This document shows positions 1 to 8,513 of a DNA stretch of 48,013 nucleotides, piece by piece. This DNA is from Acidobacteriota bacterium (GTDB taxonomy: Bacteria; Acidobacteriota; Terriglobia; Terriglobales; Acidobacteriaceae), in assembly GCA_021804965.1 (NCBI GenBank), contig JAJZGG010000011.1, positions 1 through 48,013 on the forward strand, read 5' to 3'. Under the pieces are notes generated by a model that was given only the letters and a program-made list of their open reading frames with translations, was not told the DNA's origin and ran no database searches. Made by a program: the position numbers and the translations under genes. Position 1 is the stretch's first letter; each line of letters starts with the position of its first letter.

Positions 1-1165
1 CGATCAGGCTCATCACAAACATGAAGGTCAGGTTGGTACGCCACTTGCGCACCCAGAGCGTGGTCAGCGGAATGGCAATGTTGCAGGTGATCAGCACCCA
101 GTAGCTCCAGCCGATGGGACCGAACATGCGGTTCCACATCATGAAGAACTCCCAGTGCGAGGCCGAGTACCACGCCATGAAGACCTCCATGCCGTAGCCG
201 TAGGCCACGATGCCGCCGGTGGCCAGCATCACCTTGCCCATGTTGTCGATGTGGCGGTCGGTGACCAGCCCTTCCAGCCCGTAGACCTTGCGCAGCGGAA
301 TGGCCAGCGAGAGCACCATGGCGAAGCCGGAGTAGACGGCGCCGGCTACGAAGTAGGGCGGGAAGATCGTCGTGTGCCAGCCCGGCAGGATGGCCACGGC
401 GAAGTCGAAGCTGATGACCGTGTGCACGCTGAGCACCAGCGGTGTGGCCAGGCCGGCCAGCAGCAGCGAGGCCGTCTCATAGCGCATCCAGTGCTTCACG
501 TTGCCGCGCCAGCCCAGCGAAAGCATGCCGTAGATGTACTGGCCGAACTTCGAGGTGGAGCGGTCACGCATGGTGCCAAAGTCCGGCACCAGTCCGATGT
601 ACCAGAAGACCACCGAGATGGTTGCGTAGGTGGATACGGCGAAGACGTCCCACAACAGCGGCGAACGGAACTGCGGCCAGACGTTCATCGTGTTGGGATA
701 GGGGAACAGCCAGTAGGCCAGCCACGGACGACCGACGTGGATCAGCGGGAACAGTCCCGCGCAGACCACGGCAAAGATCGTCATCGCCTCGGCAAAGCGG
801 TTGATCGAGTTGCGCCAGGTCTGCTTGAAGAGCAGCAGAATCGCCGAGATCAGCGTGCCGGCATGGCCGATGCCGATCCACCAGACGAAGTTGACGATGG
901 CAAAGCCCCAGGCCACCGGCTGCGTGATCGCCCAGATGCCGACACCCTTCAGGAACAGCCAGGTGACAGCCACCAGCAGCATTGTGGCCACGGCACCGGA
1001 GACCGCCAGCAGCATCAGCCAGCCCAGCGAAGTATGAGGCGTGAGCACGATGTCGGCAATCTTTGCCGTCACCGAGCGGAAGCTCTGCCCCGGTGCAATG
1101 ACCCGCAGTTCCCCGGTTACCGGGTCAAGCCTCGGATCGTCCGTTATGAAATCCTTTGTCGCCAT
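1..1165 (-). CDS. actC: Alternative Complex III integral membrane subunit ActC (NrfD/PsrC family), partial
   Basis: Quinol-binding membrane subunit of Alternative Complex III, which oxidises quinol and passes electrons to periplasmic carriers or an adjacent oxidase. The 388 visible residues start at an ATG at 1165 and run off the left edge, so the C-terminus is missing. After a short polar N-terminus come many hydrophobic segments of the NrfD type, with the recognisable stretches WWIGIGHAGTLISAILLLFK and LPGWHTTIFPPYFVAGA. It lies 99 bp downstream of actB in the same orientation. The order actA-actB-actC is the usual one, so further act genes are expected beyond the edge. NrfD homologues also occur in other molybdoenzyme complexes, but the fused ActB next door makes ActC the best call. 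Confidence 0.93.
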   Translation of the reverse strand, partial: MATKDFITDDPRLDPVTGELRVIAPGQSFRSVTAKIADIVLTPHTSLGWLMLLAVSGAVATMLLVAVTWLFLKGVGIWAITQPVAWGFAIVNFVWWIGIGHAGTLISAILLLFKQTWRNSINRFAEAMTIFAVVCAGLFPLIHVGRPWLAYWLFPYPNTMNVWPQFRSPLLWDVFAVSTYATISVVFWYIGLVPDFGTMRDRSTSKFGQYIYGMLSLGWRGNVKHWMRYETASLLLAGLATPLVLSVHTVISFDFAVAILPGWHTTIFPPYFVAGAVYSGFAMVLSLAIPLRKVYGLEGLVTDRHIDNMGKVMLATGGIVAYGYGMEVFMAWYSASHWEFFMMWNRMFGPIGWSYWVLITCNIAIPLTTLWVRKWRTNLTFMFVMSLI

Positions 1166-1249
1166 CGTCTGTCAGACCTTCTCCGAAATTCACTCCGTTC
1201 CCTGTTCAACCGGGGCGGGCCTGCGACCTGCGGCCGCAACTGCCCCGGC

Positions 1250-1279
1250 TCATCCTGCCAAACCTTATCCTGCCGTCGG
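1250..1279. repeat. two-unit 15-bp tandem duplication at the actB stop codon
   Basis: TCATCCTGCCAAACC (1250-1264) is followed directly by TTATCCTGCCGTCGG (1265-1279). Nine of the first ten bases match. The actB stop codon (TTA on this strand) begins the second unit. One of several such degenerate duplications at gene edges in this window. Confidence 0.4.
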
Positions 1280-4200
1280 AGCGTGTTCCTCGATTGCCGG
1301 CATCAGGGCCGGGTTGGGATTGGTGACCGCTGCCAGATAGAGCGTGCGCGGACGGGTGTTCTGATCGGCCAGCACGCCGTAGCTGCGCTCGTTGTCATGC
1401 AGCTTGCGCACACGGCTGTTCTTGTCGTTCAGGTTGCCGAAGGTGATCGCCGAAGCCGGGCAGGCCTGCTCGCAGGCGGTCACGATCTCGCCATCGCGTA
1501 CAGGGCGGTTTTCCTTGTCGGCGGTGATCTTCGCCTCCTGGATGCGCTGCACGCAGTAGCTGCACTTTTCCATGACGCCGCGCGAACGCACGGTCACATC
1601 CGGGTTGCGCATCAGCTTTAGGCTCTCGGTCTCGTAATCGCTGAAGAGCAGGAAGTTGAAGCGACGCACCTTGTAGGGGCAGTTGTTGGAGCAGTAGCGG
1701 GTGCCCACGCAGCGGTTGTAGACCATGGTGTTCAGCCCCTCGGGCGTGTGTACCGTGGCGCCCACCGGGCAGACCTGTTCGCAGGGGGCATTCTCGCAGT
1801 GCTGGCAGGCCATGGGCTGGAAGTGTGCCCGCGGCGCGGCCAGGTCGCCCTGGAAGTAGGCATCGATGCGCAGCCACTGCATGTTGCGGCCGATGCGTAC
1901 CTCCTGCTTGCCCACGACGGCGATGTTGTTCTCCGCGTAGCAGCTCACAATGCAGGCATTGCAGCCGGTGCAGCTGTTCAGATCGATCGACATGCCCCAG
2001 GCATTGCCGGTCGAGTAATCCCAGTTGGGGAACAGCGTGACTTCGCGCTCGATCTTCGGATGCGTTTCGCCCTCGTTGGCAAAGCCAGGGTTGGCCTTGT
2101 ACTCGCTCAGGGTGGCCTCGCGGATGATGCCGCGGGTCAGCGCCTCATCGGCCTCAAGCGAGTTGTTGCCGTTGCCCTCGCCGCCGAAGAACTTCGAGCG
2201 GTGATCCTGATAGTGGCTCTTGGTGACGGCAAAGCCCCAGCGTCCATCGGCCTTCTTCAGGCTGGCGCCGCTGGCCACGCTCATCGTTGCTGCCGTGCGC
2301 AGCAGACCGGCGTTGTAGCCGGCACCGGAGCCGACGCGACCGGCCGACTCGCGACCATAGCCGAGATAGGCGGTGATGGTGTTCTCCGGCTGGCCGGGCA
2401 GCACCAGTACCGGCGCCTTGACCGTGCGTCCGTTGACGGTGATCTCGACAATATCCTCTTCCGCCAGACCGGAGCGCAGCATCAGCGCCTCGTTCATCAG
2501 TGCGGCATTGTCCCAGCTCAGGCTGGAGACCGGCTTGGGCAGCTCCTGCAGCCAGCCCACGTTGGCAAAGCGGCCGTCATAGATGGTCGGATCGGGGCGG
2601 AACTGCACCTCAATCGCATCCTTGCCTGCCGGGGCCGGGGCGTTGATCGTAGCCACCGTGGCGGTTGCGGACACCGGCAGTGCCGAGCCTTCCACCCAGC
2701 CGGCATGCAGGGCCTTGCGCCAGTTGGCTTCAAAGTCGCCGGATTTCGCCAGCACCGGCTGCCAGGTCTCACGCACCGCCTCGTAGGCGGACTTGGTCGG
2801 CTCGTCCAGCATGGCCTGCACAATCTCATGCGCGGAGTGCGATTTGTAGAGCGGATCGATCAGCGGCTGCACCACGCTGGCCATGCCATCGTAGCTGCGC
2901 GCATCGCTCCAGCTTTCCAGATAATGCGAGGCGGGAATCTGCCAGTCGGTCATGCTGCCGGTCTCATCGGCATGCTTGCCCAGATGCACGGTGACCTTGG
3001 CGCGGCTCATCGCATCCTTGAAATTGAGGTCGGCCGGAGCATCATAGATCGGATTGGCGCCCAGGATCAGCAGCCAGTCCACCTTGCCGGACCAGAGGTC
3101 GTTGACCAGCGACTGAAGCTCGGCCAGCTGCACGGTGGGCATGGGGTTGACGGCATCGGTGAAGCTGACCGTCTTGCCGTAGTTGCCCAGGGCCTCATTG
3201 ATGCGCAGGGCCAGCGACAGCACCGAAGGATGCTGCTGCTCACCGGCCAGTACGACGCACTTGCCAGCATTGGCCTTCAGATCGGCGGCCACGGCCTTCA
3301 GATATTTGGTCTGCTCGTCGGTCCAGGCATAGGACGGAACCGGCGTGGAGACGCCCAGAGCCGCGGCAAGGGCTGCCGTGAAGGCAGGCACCTCGCTGGG
3401 CTTCAGCGCCAGCCGATGCTCGGCCTTCAGTCCGGTGGTCGTGGTCGTGGACTCGACCGTATAGAGCCGGTTCATCGTGGCGCCTTCGGCACCGTTGGCC
3501 AGCTTGCGCCGCTCGCTGTACTCCCGCGTGAGGCGATGGAAGCCCGGGTAGCTGGAGCCGGACAGGAAGTCGGCATCGAGCGAAAGAATGACGTCAGCCC
3601 CGGTCAGCGAGTACTGCACATCCTTGCCGCCCAGCACGGTGCGCACGGCATCGCGGTTCACCGGGTCATACTGCACGAAGCGGGCCTTGGGATAGAGCGC
3701 CTGCGCCTCCTTCCACTGGCGGGCCAGTGTGGGCGAGGTGACGGTGGAGCTGAGAATGGCAATGCCCTGGCCGCCGTTGCCCTTGGATGCAATCAGCTTC
3801 TCGCGCCACTGCATCAGGAAGTCGGTCCATTCGCGGTTGTCGCCGCGGTAGGTCGTCTCCTGCGATCGGTCCGGATCGTACATGTCCAGCAGGGTGCCCT
3901 GGGTGAACGGGTCCGAGGTGCCGCGGTTGTAGGGGTGGTCCGGGTTGCCATCGACCTTGATGGGACGGAAGGCATCCGACTTGACCAGCAGCGGCACGCT
4001 GCCCATGGCAAACGGGTAGGCCGTGGCAAAGTACATCGGCTTGCCCAGGATCAGATCCTCGGGAGCCTTGACGTAGGGGTAGATGGGCTCGTCCGGCTGC
4101 TTGGTGCAGCCAGCCAGGCCGGCCATGGCCATCGAGGCACCCATCAGCTTGAGGAAGCCGCGCCGCGAGACCGGATCGACCCACTCCTGTGCCGCATCCG

Positions 4201-4375
4201 GGAACTCCTTGAGCACGGCGGCTTCAAACTCCGGCGTTGCCGCCAGTTCATCAATCGAGCGCCAGTACTTTTTGCCCTTCACGCCCTGCAAATTGCGCCG
4301 AACCTCGGCCAGTGTCAGCCCTTGTTCTTTCCCTGTTTCCATCGCGCCTGTCCCTGCTTCCGTCTTCGGGGTCAT
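1265..4375 (-). CDS. actB: Alternative Complex III subunit ActB (fused molybdopterin-like and iron-sulfur protein)
   Basis: Large peripheral subunit of Alternative Complex III, 1036 residues. A twin-arginine motif (SRRGFLKLMG) is followed by a lipobox-like LAGC, which suggests Tat export and lipid anchoring. The N-terminal two-thirds resemble a molybdopterin oxidoreductase catalytic domain. The C-terminal third is a ferredoxin-like module with several cysteine clusters (CTGCNACIVSC, CQHCENAPCEQVCP, CVGTRYCSNNCP, CSYC, CEQACP), enough for the family's usual [4Fe-4S] and [3Fe-4S] centres. I chose ATG 4375 because an AGGA ribosome site precedes it; an upstream extension to 4462 would overlap actA. 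The gap from actA is 25 bp, so they are co-transcribed. In this family the molybdopterin-like domain lacks the cofactor (family knowledge). Confidence 0.95.
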   Translation of the reverse strand: MTPKTEAGTGAMETGKEQGLTLAEVRRNLQGVKGKKYWRSIDELAATPEFEAAVLKEFPDAAQEWVDPVSRRGFLKLMGASMAMAGLAGCTKQPDEPIYPYVKAPEDLILGKPMYFATAYPFAMGSVPLLVKSDAFRPIKVDGNPDHPYNRGTSDPFTQGTLLDMYDPDRSQETTYRGDNREWTDFLMQWREKLIASKGNGGQGIAILSSTVTSPTLARQWKEAQALYPKARFVQYDPVNRDAVRTVLGGKDVQYSLTGADVILSLDADFLSGSSYPGFHRLTREYSERRKLANGAEGATMNRLYTVESTTTTTGLKAEHRLALKPSEVPAFTAALAAALGVSTPVPSYAWTDEQTKYLKAVAADLKANAGKCVVLAGEQQHPSVLSLALRINEALGNYGKTVSFTDAVNPMPTVQLAELQSLVNDLWSGKVDWLLILGANPIYDAPADLNFKDAMSRAKVTVHLGKHADETGSMTDWQIPASHYLESWSDARSYDGMASVVQPLIDPLYKSHSAHEIVQAMLDEPTKSAYEAVRETWQPVLAKSGDFEANWRKALHAGWVEGSALPVSATATVATINAPAPAGKDAIEVQFRPDPTIYDGRFANVGWLQELPKPVSSLSWDNAALMNEALMLRSGLAEEDIVEITVNGRTVKAPVLVLPGQPENTITAYLGYGRESAGRVGSGAGYNAGLLRTAATMSVASGASLKKADGRWGFAVTKSHYQDHRSKFFGGEGNGNNSLEADEALTRGIIREATLSEYKANPGFANEGETHPKIEREVTLFPNWDYSTGNAWGMSIDLNSCTGCNACIVSCYAENNIAVVGKQEVRIGRNMQWLRIDAYFQGDLAAPRAHFQPMACQHCENAPCEQVCPVGATVHTPEGLNTMVYNRCVGTRYCSNNCPYKVRRFNFLLFSDYETESLKLMRNPDVTVRSRGVMEKCSYCVQRIQEAKITADKENRPVRDGEIVTACEQACPASAITFGNLNDKNSRVRKLHDNERSYGVLADQNTRPRTLYLAAVTNPNPALMPAIEEHAPTAG

Positions 4376-4400
4376 ATCGTCCTGTTTCCTGCTCGGATCG

Positions 4401-5261
4401 TTACCGGTGGCAAGTCTCGCAGCTCGACAACTGCTGCGGGGGACGAATGTGGTACTGGTCAATCAGAAAATCGCCAAGAGCCTTCTGGCTCGTGAACCGG
4501 GTGTAGGTGAGCGAGGCCGGGATGACGGTGCCACCTGCCGGTGCTGCGCTGGAGCCCGGAGCCGGCGGCATATCCAGAGCCGCTTCCGCCGGTCCGCTGC
4601 CCGTCGGGTCCTGCGTCACGCAACGGACGCTCTGCGCCGTGGGCACGCCAACCTTGGCATCGGTGACCGAGCACCAGACCGGATGATCCTCGCTGGGGGC
4701 CTTCCATGCCATGTTGTAGATCTCGCTGGTCGGGCGCAGATTCTTGCCCGGGTTGCGATGGCAGTTCAGGCACCACTCCATCTGAAGGGTGTTCTGCGCA
4801 TACATCAAAGGCATGAGATCGACGCGTCCATGACAGGAGGCGCAACCGATGCCCTTGTTCACATGCACGGAATGGTTGAAGTAGACGAAGTCGGGCAGAT
4901 CATGCACCTTGATCCACGGAATCGACTCGCCGGTTGCCCAGCTGTGCCGCACCGGCTCGAGAAGGGCGGCATTCGTCCAGATCTGTGCGTGGCAGTTCAT
5001 GCACGTCTTGGTGGGTGGGATGCCCGCGTAGCTCGATTTCTCGACCGACGTGTGGCAGTACTGGCACTGCAGGCCCAGACCCTGTACGTGATGCTTGTGG
5101 CTGAACGGAACCGGCTGGTCCGCCCTCTGTCCCTGCCGCGTCACCCACGGCGAGCGCTGCAACTGGTCCAGCGTCACCCCCAGTGCGATGACCAGAATGC
5201 CTGTGAGTACCAGGCTCATCCGGGCCAGCGCATTGGAGTTGCGATCAAAAATCTGTGCCAT
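4401..5261 (-). CDS. actA: Alternative Complex III pentahaem cytochrome c subunit ActA
   Basis: Membrane-anchored multihaem cytochrome c, first gene of the Alternative Complex III operon, 286 residues. One N-terminal hydrophobic helix (about residues 13-31) anchors it. Five CxxCH haem c motifs are visible: CQYCH, CMNCH, CASCH, CLNCH and, at the extreme C-terminus, CETCH. An Ala/Pro-rich linker separates the fourth and fifth haem motifs. ATG 5261 is preceded by GGGAAAG and places the hydrophobic segment close to the N-terminus; 15 codons of upstream open frame look untranslated. Five haems and the position in front of actB fit ActA. The operon promoter should lie in the noncoding stretch to its right. 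Confidence 0.94.
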   Translation of the reverse strand: MAQIFDRNSNALARMSLVLTGILVIALGVTLDQLQRSPWVTRQGQRADQPVPFSHKHHVQGLGLQCQYCHTSVEKSSYAGIPPTKTCMNCHAQIWTNAALLEPVRHSWATGESIPWIKVHDLPDFVYFNHSVHVNKGIGCASCHGRVDLMPLMYAQNTLQMEWCLNCHRNPGKNLRPTSEIYNMAWKAPSEDHPVWCSVTDAKVGVPTAQSVRCVTQDPTGSGPAEAALDMPPAPGSSAAPAGGTVIPASLTYTRFTSQKALGDFLIDQYHIRPPQQLSSCETCHR

Positions 5262-6000
5262 GAATCTTTCCCTGCTTCCGGTTTTCCCTGACTCGCGTGC
5301 TTGCACACCCGACCAGGGTCATTACTTGAATTCCACCGCCGCTCAACGGCCTTGAAGTTCTGAAGTCTTACTAGGAAGAACGAAATAATCCCCGGGGCCC
5401 CGGCTCTGACATGTGGAAAACCGGTCACCCTACCCGTACCACTATAGCAGCGCGAGGTTTGTCATGAACACAGGTTGGGATGCACGTTTGCGATACAGTG
5501 TTGCCGCATGAAAAGCCGGAATTCCTTATAAGCAGAGGACTGTTTTGGTCGGGGTTTGCGGAGATGGTTCGTGGTCTCCGGGGGCTGTCCCAAAAGATGA
5601 AAAGCTGGAATGGGGCAATCTCTACCGTATCTTGCGCAGGAGCTCAAAAGGGCGCGAGATATTGTGGTTATCGCACCGGAGCTGCAACAGCGTCTTTCAG
5701 AGGGAACGCGCGAAGGGCAGGAAAAGTTCCGCCGCGCTTCGGTTTGTCCCAGATTGCAGAACCGGGCCGGGTTGAGGGCCAAAGCGGGAGGGCGGGAAGG
5801 GGCTATCCGCTGGCGGCAGCGATGGCTGGCAAGCTGATTTGGCCGACTGCCGGGCTCGGTTCGCACTGGGTTCGCGCTGGCTTCGGACAGACCGGAGCCG
5901 GCTGCCGGGACTGGCTGAGCGGCCTGAATGTGGGCCTGGGGAGGGTGGGAAAAGTGGCTTTCCGTGGAATCGAACGGGCTGGTCTGGGCCCAGATATGGC
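5262..6000. other. 739-bp noncoding stretch between actA and the bufferin genes
   Basis: I see no convincing gene here. Long open frames exist on both strands but are low-complexity and resemble no family. The region should hold the act operon promoter (right of 5261) and the 3' end of the bufferin operon. It contains a perfect 12-bp GC palindrome at 5392-5403 and a degenerate 11-bp tandem array at 5858-5890. Confidence 0.6.
5858..5890. repeat. degenerate 11-bp tandem array, three units
   Basis: Units are GGTTCGCACTG (5858-5868), GGTTCGCGCTG (5869-5879) and the more diverged GCTTCGGACAG (5880-5890). It lies about 110 bp beyond the bufC stop codon in noncoding DNA. Confidence 0.4.
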
Positions 6001-6801
6001 TCAGGCGGGGCTTGCATCGGGTGGAGAGCAAAGCCAACCGAATTGTGTAGCCAGGGCGAGCGCGGCGTGGATGGCATCGGCGGTGGATTCCGGTGAGCTG
6101 CCGCGCGGTGCCGCGGCGCAGGCCACGGGCAGGGCCTGGCCGAGCGGCAGCCCGCGGCCCAGCGACTGGAGCAGGGTGAAGGCGATGCGGTCCAGGCGGC
6201 GGTAGTAGACCAGATCGTCGGCGCGATGGACGGCCAGCCAGACGCGTTCCCGGCGCAGGCGCGGCAGCGGCTGGGTGCGGCCATCGCGATGCACGGCCGG
6301 CAGCAGCTCATCGACGCTGGAGGAGAGTGCAAGCAGCCGCAGGTGGGGCTGGAGGCAGAAGCGGGAGTCGGCGTGGAAGTCGGCAACGATGGGTGGCAGT
6401 GCGGCGACGTCGTAAGCCTCGACGTAGGCCCATTCCAGCCGGGCGGCATCGAGCGCGGCGCGCCAGCGTCGGCCGGCCTGTTCGCGATGCTGTTCCAGCC
6501 AGGCGGGCAGATGCTGGCCGAGGTCGCGCAGGGTCCAGGAGTGCGAGGGATGGTCGATGAGATAGGCGTCGAGCAGGGCGGCGAAGCGGCGGCGACCGAC
6601 GACGGCGCGCAGGGCGGGAAAATCCTCGGCCAGGGACTGGCGCAGCCGGGCCCAGTAGGAGCGGTGATAGATGCCGAGCCGCTCGCGTGCGCTGAGGCGG
6701 CGGCCGGGGCGCAGGTAGGCAGCGGCTGCGGAGTTGTCCTCCGGCGCGGTGGGCTGGCGCAGCTCGGCCAGCATGGTGCGTTGCAGCTCAAGCAGCTGCA
6801 T
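6001..6801 (-). CDS. bufC: BufC-like maturation partner (DUF2063, HvfC/BufC family)
   Basis: Partner protein of a DUF692-type MNIO enzyme, 266 residues. The N-terminus (MQLLELQRTMLAEL..., then RLGIYHRSYWARLRQSLAEDFPAL) matches the DUF2063 domain that accompanies DUF692 enzymes. Such partners are thought to recruit the precursor peptide to the enzyme. ATG 6801 lies inside the 3' end of bufB (14-bp overlap), so the two are translationally coupled; longer open frame upstream is the shadow of bufB. Order bufA-bufB-bufC on one strand is the canonical arrangement. DUF2063 was once annotated as a putative DNA-binding domain, but I see no helix-turn-helix evidence here. Confidence 0.85.
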   Translation of the reverse strand: MQLLELQRTMLAELRQPTAPEDNSAAAAYLRPGRRLSARERLGIYHRSYWARLRQSLAEDFPALRAVVGRRRFAALLDAYLIDHPSHSWTLRDLGQHLPAWLEQHREQAGRRWRAALDAARLEWAYVEAYDVAALPPIVADFHADSRFCLQPHLRLLALSSSVDELLPAVHRDGRTQPLPRLRRERVWLAVHRADDLVYYRRLDRIAFTLLQSLGRGLPLGQALPVACAAAPRGSSPESTADAIHAALALATQFGWLCSPPDASPA

Positions 6802-7687
6802 GGCGGCTCTCCGGTGCGGCGACGGGCGACTGCGCTGCAGCCATGGGCGACTGCACTGCAGCGGCCAGCCAGCGGTTGGCTTTGAGCGCCTCCGTGTGGA
6901 GCTCGTCGAAGGGCGGAATGCGGTCATCCCATTCGAGCAGGGTGGCCGTGTGGCCCACGCGTTCGATGGCGCGGGCGTAGAGCTTCCAGACCGGATCGAG
7001 CACGGGATGGTCGTGGGTGTCGAGGCGGTATTTTTCAAAGCGGGAGTGGCCGGCGATGTGGATCTGGCCGACGCGCGCCGGATCGATCGCGTTGACGTAG
7101 GTCATCGGATCGAAGTCGTGATTCCAGGAGGAGACGTAGATGTTGTTCACGTCGAGCAGAATGCCGCAGTCGGCGCGTTCGACCACCTCGTTGAGGAACT
7201 CCCACTCGGTCATCTCGGAGTCGTGAAACTCGGCGTAGCTGCTGACGTTTTCGACGAGGATGGGCAGCTCCAGCTCCTGCTGCGCGTGGCGGATCTGCTG
7301 GGCGGTGCGTTCGACGGCCTCCCAGGTGTAGGGCAGCGGGAGCAGGTCATGGGAGTAGGTGCCGTCGACGCTGCCCCAGCAGAGATGATCGGAGACCCAG
7401 GGCGTGCCGGTGCGGCGGGTGAGCGCCTTCAGGCGGCGCAGATGGTCGCCATTGAGCCGCTGGGCAGAGCCGAAGTAGAGCGAGACGCCGTGCTGGACGA
7501 CGCGGTACTGCTCGAGGATGCGATCGAGCGTGGCCAGCGCGTTGCCGCCATCGACCATGTAGTTCTCGGAGATGATTTCAAACCAGTCGACGACCGGGCG
7601 GCGGGCGAGGATTTCGTCGTAGTGCGGGATGCGCAGGCCGACGCCGACACCGTACTGGGTGAATCCGTTGAAGCGATTGGCGGGCAT
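6788..7687 (-). CDS. bufB: BufB-like multinuclear non-haem iron oxidase (DUF692, MNIO)
   Basis: Peptide-modifying enzyme of the DUF692 (MNIO) family, 299 residues. In described bufferin systems this TIM-barrel iron enzyme converts precursor cysteines into thiooxazole-type heterocycles that bind copper. Likely metal-ligand segments are visible: VQHGVSLYFGS, SDHLCW, ILVENVSSY, LDVNNIYVSSWNH, IHIAGHSR and DTHDHPV. ATG 7687 begins MPANRFNGFTQYGVGVGLR, the usual N-terminus; its ribosome site is weak, but upstream codons are non-homologous. The last about 25 residues are an Ala/Gln/Ser/Pro tail made by an in-frame 21-bp duplication (6824-6865). It follows bufA by 124 bp. Product chemistry is inferred from the family. 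Confidence 0.9.
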   Translation of the reverse strand: MPANRFNGFTQYGVGVGLRIPHYDEILARRPVVDWFEIISENYMVDGGNALATLDRILEQYRVVQHGVSLYFGSAQRLNGDHLRRLKALTRRTGTPWVSDHLCWGSVDGTYSHDLLPLPYTWEAVERTAQQIRHAQQELELPILVENVSSYAEFHDSEMTEWEFLNEVVERADCGILLDVNNIYVSSWNHDFDPMTYVNAIDPARVGQIHIAGHSRFEKYRLDTHDHPVLDPVWKLYARAIERVGHTATLLEWDDRIPPFDELHTEALKANRWLAAAVQSPMAAAQSPVAAPESRHAAA

Positions 7688-7811
7688 GGGAGTTCCAGAT
7701 CGAAAGCGGGTTTGAAAAGTGGGTTCCGGGGGATGGCCGCCGGGCACCCGCGATGGCCGGGGAGGGCCAGCGGGTGCCGGGCAGCCGGGGGAGCAAACGG
7801 TCGTGGGAAGG

Positions 7812-8093
7812 TTACTTGCCCATCGGCTTGGAGCCGTCGGTGGCGCAGTCGCCCTGACCCTTGCAGGAGTTCTTGCCGGGGTGCTTGCCGCCGCCCTGGC
7901 CCTTGCAGTCGTTCTGTCCCTTGCAGGCGTGCTTGGGCAGCGGCTTGGCGCCGAAGTCGGCCATGGCCATGCCGGAGACGCCGATCTGGGTGGCGTGCGA
8001 GGGGGTCTGTGCATTCAGGCGGGCGCTGGTGCCGCCCATGAGTCCGGCCAGAGCGGCGGAGAGTGCGAGTGCGTTCAGAGTCTTTGCGTTCAT
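7812..8093 (-). CDS. bufA: bufferin-type metallophore precursor peptide (BufA)
   Basis: Small exported precursor, 93 residues. The N-terminus (MNAKTLNALALSAALAGLMGG) looks like a Sec signal peptide ending near ARLNAQ. The mature part carries four cysteines (57, 63, 77, 83) in two Cys-x5-Cys motifs, CKGQNDC and CKGQGDC, separated by a Gly/Lys-rich linker. Such repeated CKGQ cysteine motifs are typical of BufA2-type bufferins, whose cysteines are modified by the DUF692 enzyme encoded next door and which bind copper in the periplasm. AAGGAA precedes ATG 8093. Transcription probably starts about 115 bp upstream at the sigma-factor promoter at 8216-8245. The substrate role is strongly suggested by context; metal specificity is inferred. 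Confidence 0.85.
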   Translation of the reverse strand: MNAKTLNALALSAALAGLMGGTSARLNAQTPSHATQIGVSGMAMADFGAKPLPKHACKGQNDCKGQGGGKHPGKNSCKGQGDCATDGSKPMGK

Positions 8094-8215
8094 GGTGGAG
8101 TTCCTTTCCGGGTTGGGCCGGCGGCGCGTTGGCCAATGCCGGGCGGTGAAGAGGTTGGCGCAATGGATTGCGCGGGCTGCAGGCGTCGCGGCTTGCGAAG
8201 CTCCTGTGCTGCCCC

Positions 8216-8245
8216 TCTGAGTGAGTCGCGGGCGGGAAGGTTACA
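8216..8245 (-). promoter_or_regulatory. putative ECF-sigma promoter of the bufABC operon
   Basis: On the minus strand a -35 element TGTAACC (8245-8239) and a -10 element CTCAGA (8221-8216) are separated by 17 bp. The same two hexamer/heptamer elements with the same spacing occur on the opposite strand at 8326-8355, in front of the operon encoding an ECF sigma factor. Two identical bipartite elements facing away from each other in one intergenic region are unlikely by chance and fit an autoregulated ECF promoter pair. Confidence 0.7.
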
Positions 8246-8325
8246 TCGACGCGCATAAAAAAATGCCGAAGCGGTTGCGATGCGGATGGGCAGTGGCGCG
8301 TGAGCTGCGATTTGTGCGCGGAGGC

Positions 8326-8355
8326 TGTAACCTTTTGCGCCGGGCAAGACTCAGA
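8326..8355 (+). promoter_or_regulatory. putative ECF-sigma promoter of the doxX-sigma-anti-sigma operon
   Basis: TGTAACC (8326-8332), a 17-bp spacer and CTCAGA (8350-8355), identical in elements and spacing to the divergent promoter at 8216-8245. It lies about 160 bp upstream of the doxX start and suggests that the sigma factor encoded at 9004-9642 activates its own operon. Confidence 0.7.
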
Positions 8356-8513
8356 ACGGCAAGGCTCACAGGACTGCTGCGCGACAGAAAGCGGAAGTGG
8401 CGCCGGGCAAAGGCTGGAGTGCCACGCCGCGCATGCGGACAGCAGAAACGGAAATGCCGTCACGGACCGCGGATACAGACCGCAGACACGGACAGGGTTT
8501 TGAGGAGAGATTC

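Noticed and set aside
1748-4495. 915-codon open frame antisense to actB, and similar long antisense frames (for example 40550-42913, 38740-40707)
   Set aside because: High-G+C genes leave long open mirror frames. These encode low-complexity Arg/Ala/Gly/His-rich sequence with no family features, while the sense strands carry complete conserved domains.
5462-6205. Overlapping open frames on both strands between actA and bufC
   Set aside because: No recognisable domain, odd composition, weak or absent ribosome sites, and they run into bufC; treated as noncoding.
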